Part shown: one piece after another, positions 24,098-27,085 of the stretch
Layout: the number at the start of each line of letters is the position of its first letter
Position numbering within the stretch: the stretch's first letter is position 1
NCBI GenBank assembly: GCA_946479335.1
Contig: CAMLFP010000024.1
Span: 1 to 27,085 of the forward strand
Source: an uncultured Archangium sp.
GTDB lineage: Bacteria > Myxococcota > Myxococcia > Myxococcales > Myxococcaceae
Direction: 5' to 3'
Length of the DNA stretch: 27,085 nt
Made by a program: the position numbers and the translations under genes
The notes under the pieces: generated by a model
Databases searched by the model: none
What the model saw: the letters and a program-made list of their open reading frames with translations, nothing else
Told to the model about the DNA's origin: nothing

Positions 24098-24604
24098 TCA
24101 CACGTAGCTGATCAGTTTGATCTCGAAATCGACCTCGCCCAGCGGCCGGCGAACGGTGACCGAGTCACCTTGCTTCTTGCCGATCAGCGCGCGCCCGACC
24201 GGCGAGTCGACGGAGATCTTCCCGCTCTTCAGATCGGTCTCATCGGGGCCGACCAGCTGGTAGGTCACCTCCGAGTCGTCGTCTTCATTGAGCAGCGTCA
24301 CCGTCGCGCCGAAGAAGACCTTGCCGTGCTCCTTCTGCTCCGACGGGTCGACGATGGTCAGCTTCTCCAGCCGCTTCTCCAGCCAGCGCAGGCGGCGATC
24401 GATCTCGCGCAGCCGCCGCTTGCCGTAGATGTACTCCGCGTTCTCCGAGCGATCGCCCAGCGACGCCGCGAAGCTGACCTCGGCGGTGACTTTCGGGCGC
24501 TCGACCTTCAGCAGGTGCAGCAGCTCCGCGCGCAGACGTTCAGCGCCGGCGCGGGTGATGTAGAGCGTGCCTCTCGGCTCGTCGTCGTCTGCTTCGTCGG
24601 TCAT
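24098..24604 (-). CDS. greB: Transcription elongation factor GreB
   Basis: GreB enters the RNA polymerase secondary channel and induces cleavage of backtracked RNA. The protein is about 168 aa. Its coiled coil bears LGDRSENAEYIYGKRRLREID (tip acids Asp51, Glu54), then WLEKRLEKLTIVDPSEQ and KVFFGATVTLLNEDD. KVFFGA and the Arg-rich coil favour GreB over GreA. The C-terminal FKBP-like lobe reads PVGRALIGKKQGDSVTVRRP. The start is ATG 24604, beginning TDEADDDEP. The frame extends to 24682, but that part would overlap the divergent lipoprotein start and is Arg-rich noise. No strong ribosome-binding site is seen. Confidence 0.95.
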   Translation of the reverse strand: MTDEADDDEPRGTLYITRAGAERLRAELLHLLKVERPKVTAEVSFAASLGDRSENAEYIYGKRRLREIDRRLRWLEKRLEKLTIVDPSEQKEHGKVFFGATVTLLNEDDDSEVTYQLVGPDETDLKSGKISVDSPVGRALIGKKQGDSVTVRRPLGEVDFEIKLISYV

Positions 24605-24621
24605 TTTGCGCGCGTTGCCTC

Positions 24622-24645
24622 TAGCACGCGCACGTGGTCGTGCTA
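24622..24645. promoter_or_regulatory. 24-bp interrupted palindrome between greB and a lipoprotein gene (candidate operator)
   Basis: TAGCACG (24622-24628) and CGTGCTA (24639-24645) are perfect inverted copies. CACGTG (24631-24636) sits on the same dyad axis. It fills much of the 55-bp divergent gap, so a bound dimer could act on both genes. It includes the first base of a possible upstream ATG (24645), which argues for the later ATG at 24660. Confidence 0.5.
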
Positions 24646-24659
24646 TGGGGCCGCGCGCC

Positions 24660-25253
24660 ATGAGGCCCCTCGTCTTCGCCATCGTCAGCGTCGTGCTGTG
24701 CAGTGCGTGCGAGAAGATCGACTACATCGAGCTCGCCCCTGCAGAGATCGTGTTGAAGCAGCCCAACAACGCGGTGTGGGTCGAGGCGAAGCCGTTCTCG
24801 CGCGCCGGCAACCGCGCCAAGCACGCGAGCATCAACTGGTCGGTCGGCGACTCCGCGATCGCGGCGGTGAGCGAGAAGGGGCAGGTCACGCCGGTGGCCG
24901 ACGGCGACACCGAGGTCATCGCGAAGATCGGCGACGTCGAGGCCCGCGTGCCGGTGCGCGTGATCTACGTCGACCACATCGAGCTCGACCCCGCGGAGCT
25001 GGTGCTCACCGAAGGCGCCGAGGCGGCCAACGTGAAGGTCAGCGCCTTCCGCAAGAACGGCAAGGCGATCACCGATCGCTCCACCGTGATGAAGGTCGCC
25101 GACAAGGCCATCGCGCAGGTGGTGGGGAGCGGCCAGATCCTCCCGCTCGACCCCGGCACGACGACGATTGACGTTCAGGTTGATAACGCTCACGCGTCAC
25201 TCAAGGTGACCGTCGAGGCGGAGAAAAAAGACGACAAGACGAAGAAGAAGTGA
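24660..25253 (+). CDS. Putative lipoprotein with two bacterial Ig-like (BIG2) repeats
   Basis: This 197-aa protein has a hydrophobic signal (RPLVFAIVSVVLCSAC) that ends at Cys17, an imperfect lipobox. Two repeats of about 80 residues follow: the first from YIELAPAEIVL, the second from HIELDPAELVLTEG. Each shows the BIG2 pattern, with the first containing INWSVGDSAIAAVSEKGQV and PVADGDTEVIAKIGD. The tail is Lys/Asp-rich (EKKDDKTKKK). The likely role is a cell-surface or periplasmic binding module. The start at ATG 24660 is preferred over 24645 because it begins the signal and GGGG lies nine bases before. The stop is only 7 bp before tRNA-Lys. Confidence 0.88.
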   Translation: MRPLVFAIVSVVLCSACEKIDYIELAPAEIVLKQPNNAVWVEAKPFSRAGNRAKHASINWSVGDSAIAAVSEKGQVTPVADGDTEVIAKIGDVEARVPVRVIYVDHIELDPAELVLTEGAEAANVKVSAFRKNGKAITDRSTVMKVADKAIAQVVGSGQILPLDPGTTTIDVQVDNAHASLKVTVEAEKKDDKTKKK

Positions 25254-25260
25254 GAGTTGA

Positions 25261-25333
<73 letters not shown>

Positions 25334-25342
25334 CTGAAGTAC

Positions 25343-25415
25343 GGCCCCGTCATCTAGTGGCCCAGGATACGGCCCTTTCAAGGCTGTTACGCGGGTTCGA
25401 ATCCCGCCGGGGTCA
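25343..25415 (+). tRNA. tRNA-Glu (anticodon TTC)
   Basis: This is 73 nt. The acceptor stem GGCCCCG pairs with CGGGGTC (one G-U at 2-71), and the discriminator is A. The anticodon stem CGGCC/GGCTG holds the loop CTTTCAA (anticodon TTC). The T arm is GCGGG-TTCGAAT-CCCGC. CCA is not encoded. The terminator stem begins on its discriminator base, so this is the last gene of the transcript. Confidence 0.96.
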
Positions 25416-25448
25416 AAGCCTCGGAGTCGAAAGACTCCGGGGCTTTTT
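25415..25448 (+). terminator. Strong rho-independent terminator of the tRNA unit
   Basis: AAAGCCTCGGAGTC (25415-25428) pairs with GACTCCGGGGCTTT (25433-25446), a 14-bp stem with one T-G pair, capped by a GAAA tetraloop. The run TTTTT ends the hairpin. It starts at the last base of tRNA-Glu. Confidence 0.95.
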
Positions 25449-25490
25449 CTTGGCTCGCATCGTTTACCGCCAGTGATTGACCGCGTGCGC

Positions 25491-25503
25491 GCTCGTCACG
25501 AGC
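25491..25503. promoter_or_regulatory. 13-bp palindrome upstream of the YiaA-like gene
   Basis: GCTCGTCACGAGC is a palindrome around a central C. It lies 9 bp after TTGACC (25477-25482), a possible -35 element, and 32 bp before ATG 25536. No good -10 is seen. It may be an operator or chance. Confidence 0.25.
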
Positions 25504-25535
25504 ACTTTGCGATGCGGTCGGGCGTACTGCTGCCC

Positions 25536-25820
25536 ATGAACGAGAAAACGCAGACGCACTCCGCGGGGTGGGTGATTCAGACGTGGCTCAGCTTCCTCGC
25601 CGCGGTGGGCGTCACCGGCCTGGGCATCGCGTTCCTCCCTGTCGATGTCTGGGTGAAGGCCTTCATGGGCATGGGGCTGCTCTTCACGGTGGGCAGCACC
25701 TTCTCGCTGGCGAAGACGGTGCGCGATCAGCACGAGGCGGAGGCGTTCCACAAGCGCGTCGACGCCGCGCGCGTGAACCGCATCATCGCCGAGCACGACC
25801 CGCTCAAGCCTGCGCTGTGA
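25536..25820 (+). CDS. Small inner-membrane protein, YiaA/YiaB two-helix family
   Basis: This is about 94 aa. HSAGWVIQTWLSFLAAVGVTG and the second helix, VKAFMGMGLLFTVGSTFSLA, match the YiaAB two-helix family, including the LPVDVW turn between helices and the KTVRDQHEAEAF cytoplasmic tail. The tail ends with RVNRIIAEHDPLK. The family is of unknown function. The start is ATG 25536; in-frame alternatives at 25512 and 25473 would add residues that do not fit the family, and none has a clear ribosome-binding site. Its last 17 bp overlap the convergent hypothetical gene. Confidence 0.88.
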   Translation: MNEKTQTHSAGWVIQTWLSFLAAVGVTGLGIAFLPVDVWVKAFMGMGLLFTVGSTFSLAKTVRDQHEAEAFHKRVDAARVNRIIAEHDPLKPAL

Positions 25821-26634
25821 AGTCCATCACCGCGAAGAAGAGCGCGCCGTCCGACTCCGGAGGCTGCGCGCGGAAGAGCCCGCGGGCGCCGATGCTGACC
25901 GCCACGTTGCCGGCCAGCGCCCACGCGAAGCCCTCGTCGCAGTGGAAGTGCGGCCGCCAGAACGCCGCCATGCCGTCTTGCTTCAGGTCGGGCGCACATA
26001 CGCGCTTCACGCGGCCTGACGACGCCTCGCGCGCCTGCGGGTCGCTCCAGCTCCATACCCAGGTGAAGACCTCGGGGAGGTAGCTGCCGACGATCTGCGC
26101 GGGCACCTCGCGGGGTCCCGAGCGGCGATCGAGCCGCAGCATTCCGTGCTCGGCGTCGAAGGCGAAGCCCTCCACGCGGCCCAGCCGCTGCTGCAACCCG
26201 CCCTGCAGATCGTGGAACGCGCGCTCGCTGCCCTCGATGGTGTCGAAGAGCGCGTCGGTGATGAGCAGCGAGTGCACCTCCTCGCGATCGAGGCGCGTGA
26301 ACCAGCCCACGGAGCCGTCTTCCTGCAGCAGCTTCCAGTCGGCGAACTGCGTGCCGGGGCGCTCGATGAGCACCTTCCCCGGTTGCCATCTCCCTTTCAG
26401 CTCGCTGTACAAATCGGTCAGCGCCTCGGAGAGCTTGAGCGCCTCTTCCTGCGGGTTCACGAAGAGCTGCGGCGCGGGCTTCGGCGTCGTGGCGCCTTCA
26501 CCCTTGGTGTTCAGCTCCGTGACGCGCAGGCCCTCGCTGGTGCGGGCGATCGACAACTCGACCTTCGTCCACCCGCGGGGGGCGAGCAGCATCAGGCTGT
26601 CGTGGAGCGCGTACACGAGAGGCTTGGGATCCAT
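25804..26634 (-). CDS. Hypothetical protein with DUF6882-like C-terminal half
   Basis: This is about 276 aa. The N-terminal half (about 1-125: YALHDSLMLLAPRGWTKVEL, then ELKGRWQPGKVLIERPGTQ) looks like the small-protein fold of DUF600/YezG-type proteins. The second half (about 150-276) contains GSYLPEVFTWVWSWSDPQ, the W-x-W-x-W pattern of DUF6882. Both resemblances are my recall of patterns, not a search. No signal or membrane helix is seen, so it should be cytoplasmic. The start is ATG 26634 and no ribosome-binding site is visible. The mutY gene lies divergent only about 25 bp away. YezG-like proteins act as toxin antidotes elsewhere, but no toxin gene is next to this one. Confidence 0.7.
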   Translation of the reverse strand: MDPKPLVYALHDSLMLLAPRGWTKVELSIARTSEGLRVTELNTKGEGATTPKPAPQLFVNPQEEALKLSEALTDLYSELKGRWQPGKVLIERPGTQFADWKLLQEDGSVGWFTRLDREEVHSLLITDALFDTIEGSERAFHDLQGGLQQRLGRVEGFAFDAEHGMLRLDRRSGPREVPAQIVGSYLPEVFTWVWSWSDPQAREASSGRVKRVCAPDLKQDGMAAFWRPHFHCDEGFAWALAGNVAVSIGARGLFRAQPPESDGALFFAVMDFTAQA

Positions 26635-26659
26635 GCGCGGGCGCGCATATGTGCTGCCT

Positions 26660-27085
26660 GTGCGGAAAGCGAGCGAACTGAAACCGGCCGTGCGGGGAGC
26701 GCTGCTGCGCTGGTTCGACGTGAACAAGCGCGACCTCCCGTGGCGGCGCACGAGAGACGCGTACGGCATCTGGGTCAGCGAGGTCATGCTGCAGCAGACG
26801 CAGGTCGATCGCGTCATCAACTACTGGACGCGTTTTCTCGCGCGCTTCCCCACCGTGCGCGAACTCGCCGGCGCGGAGCTCAAGGACGTGCTCAGCCTCT
26901 GGAGCGGCCTCGGGTACTACTCGCGCGCGCGCAACCTCCACCGCGCCGCGCAGGCGATCGTCGCGCAATACGAGGGCGCGCTGCCCGACTCGGTGGACGC
27001 GCTGCTCGAGCTGCCGGGCTTCGGCCGGTACACCGCAGGCGCCGTCGCATCGATCGCGTTCGAGCTCCCGGCGCCGCTCGTTGAT
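26660..27085 (+). CDS. mutY: A/G-specific adenine DNA glycosylase, C-terminus missing
   Basis: MutY removes adenine mispaired with 8-oxoguanine. My translation from GTG 26660 gives 142 codons up to the window end. RDLPWRRTRDAYGIWVSEVM contains catalytic Glu41, followed by LQQTQVDRV, WSGLGYYSRARNLHRAAQ and the helix-hairpin-helix LPGFGRYTAGAVASIAF. The last codon in the window, Asp142 (PAPLVD), is the position of the catalytic Asp in VDGNV-type motifs. The Fe-S and 8-oxoG recognition parts are outside. GTG at 26651 is an alternative start. No good ribosome-binding site is seen. It is divergent from the hypothetical gene across about 25 bp. Confidence 0.95.
   Translation, partial: MRKASELKPAVRGALLRWFDVNKRDLPWRRTRDAYGIWVSEVMLQQTQVDRVINYWTRFLARFPTVRELAGAELKDVLSLWSGLGYYSRARNLHRAAQAIVAQYEGALPDSVDALLELPGFGRYTAGAVASIAFELPAPLVD

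Noticed and set aside
25816..25831. TGTGA-N6-TCACC, a near match to an E. coli Crp site
   Set aside because: It sits in the overlap of two convergent gene ends, where no promoter is expected; part of it is a stop codon. The local Crp-like protein need not use this consensus.

Overview
The window is strongly GC-rich and densely coded. Gene content points to a Myxococcota bacterium, most like the Myxococcus/Archangium lineage. The clues are lipoproteins with a Gly-rich linker and Cys-rich N terminus, PATAN (DUF4388)-receiver regulators, an FHA-GGDEF protein, a CHASE2 adenylate cyclase and many ATGA-overlapping operons. This placement is inferred from gene families, not from an rRNA. I see no phage, IS element, integrase, CRISPR array or origin.

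Layout. (1) 1-788, minus: 5' part of purM, cut by the window edge. (2) 988-6151, plus: CHASE2 adenylate cyclase, Crp-like cAMP-binding regulator, class II cAMP phosphodiesterase-like metallo-hydrolase, uridine kinase, and a Cys-ladder putative lipoprotein. (3) 6152-10670, minus: a Gld-type ABC operon (ATPase, permease, GldG-like protein, DUF4340 protein) joined by 4-bp overlaps or a 3-bp gap. (4) 10738-11889, plus: aspartate kinase, convergent with a soluble lytic transglycosylase (11891-14020, minus). (5) 14158-14391, plus: small Zn-ribbon-like protein with a strong terminator, facing the minus-strand operon DUF721/DciA-like, CAP-domain protein, two-receiver regulator (17877 down to 14451). 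(6) 18078-20711, plus: 877-aa lipoprotein with its own terminator, then an FHA-GGDEF diguanylate cyclase. (7) 24604 down to 21670, minus: greB, PIN-PhoH ATPase, DUF493 protein, methyltransferase-like protein. (8) 24660-25448, plus: two-Ig-repeat lipoprotein running into tRNA-Lys and tRNA-Glu and a strong terminator. (9) A small YiaA-type membrane protein (plus), a DUF6882-like hypothetical (minus), and the 5' part of mutY (plus), cut by the window edge.

How the genes fit together. The clearest functional unit is the cAMP set: synthesis, sensing and probable destruction lie in three consecutive genes. A second nucleotide second messenger, c-di-GMP, is represented by the FHA-GGDEF protein. greB, phoH and the DUF493 gene form a transcript and RNA quality-control group. 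The rest is housekeeping (purM, udk, lysC, mutY, tRNAs) mixed with cell-envelope proteins. Three convergent gene pairs meet with 0-1 bp between stop codons and a fourth overlaps by 17 bp. No stretch over 300 bp lacks a gene; the longest gaps are about 200 bp (789-987 and 17878-18077).
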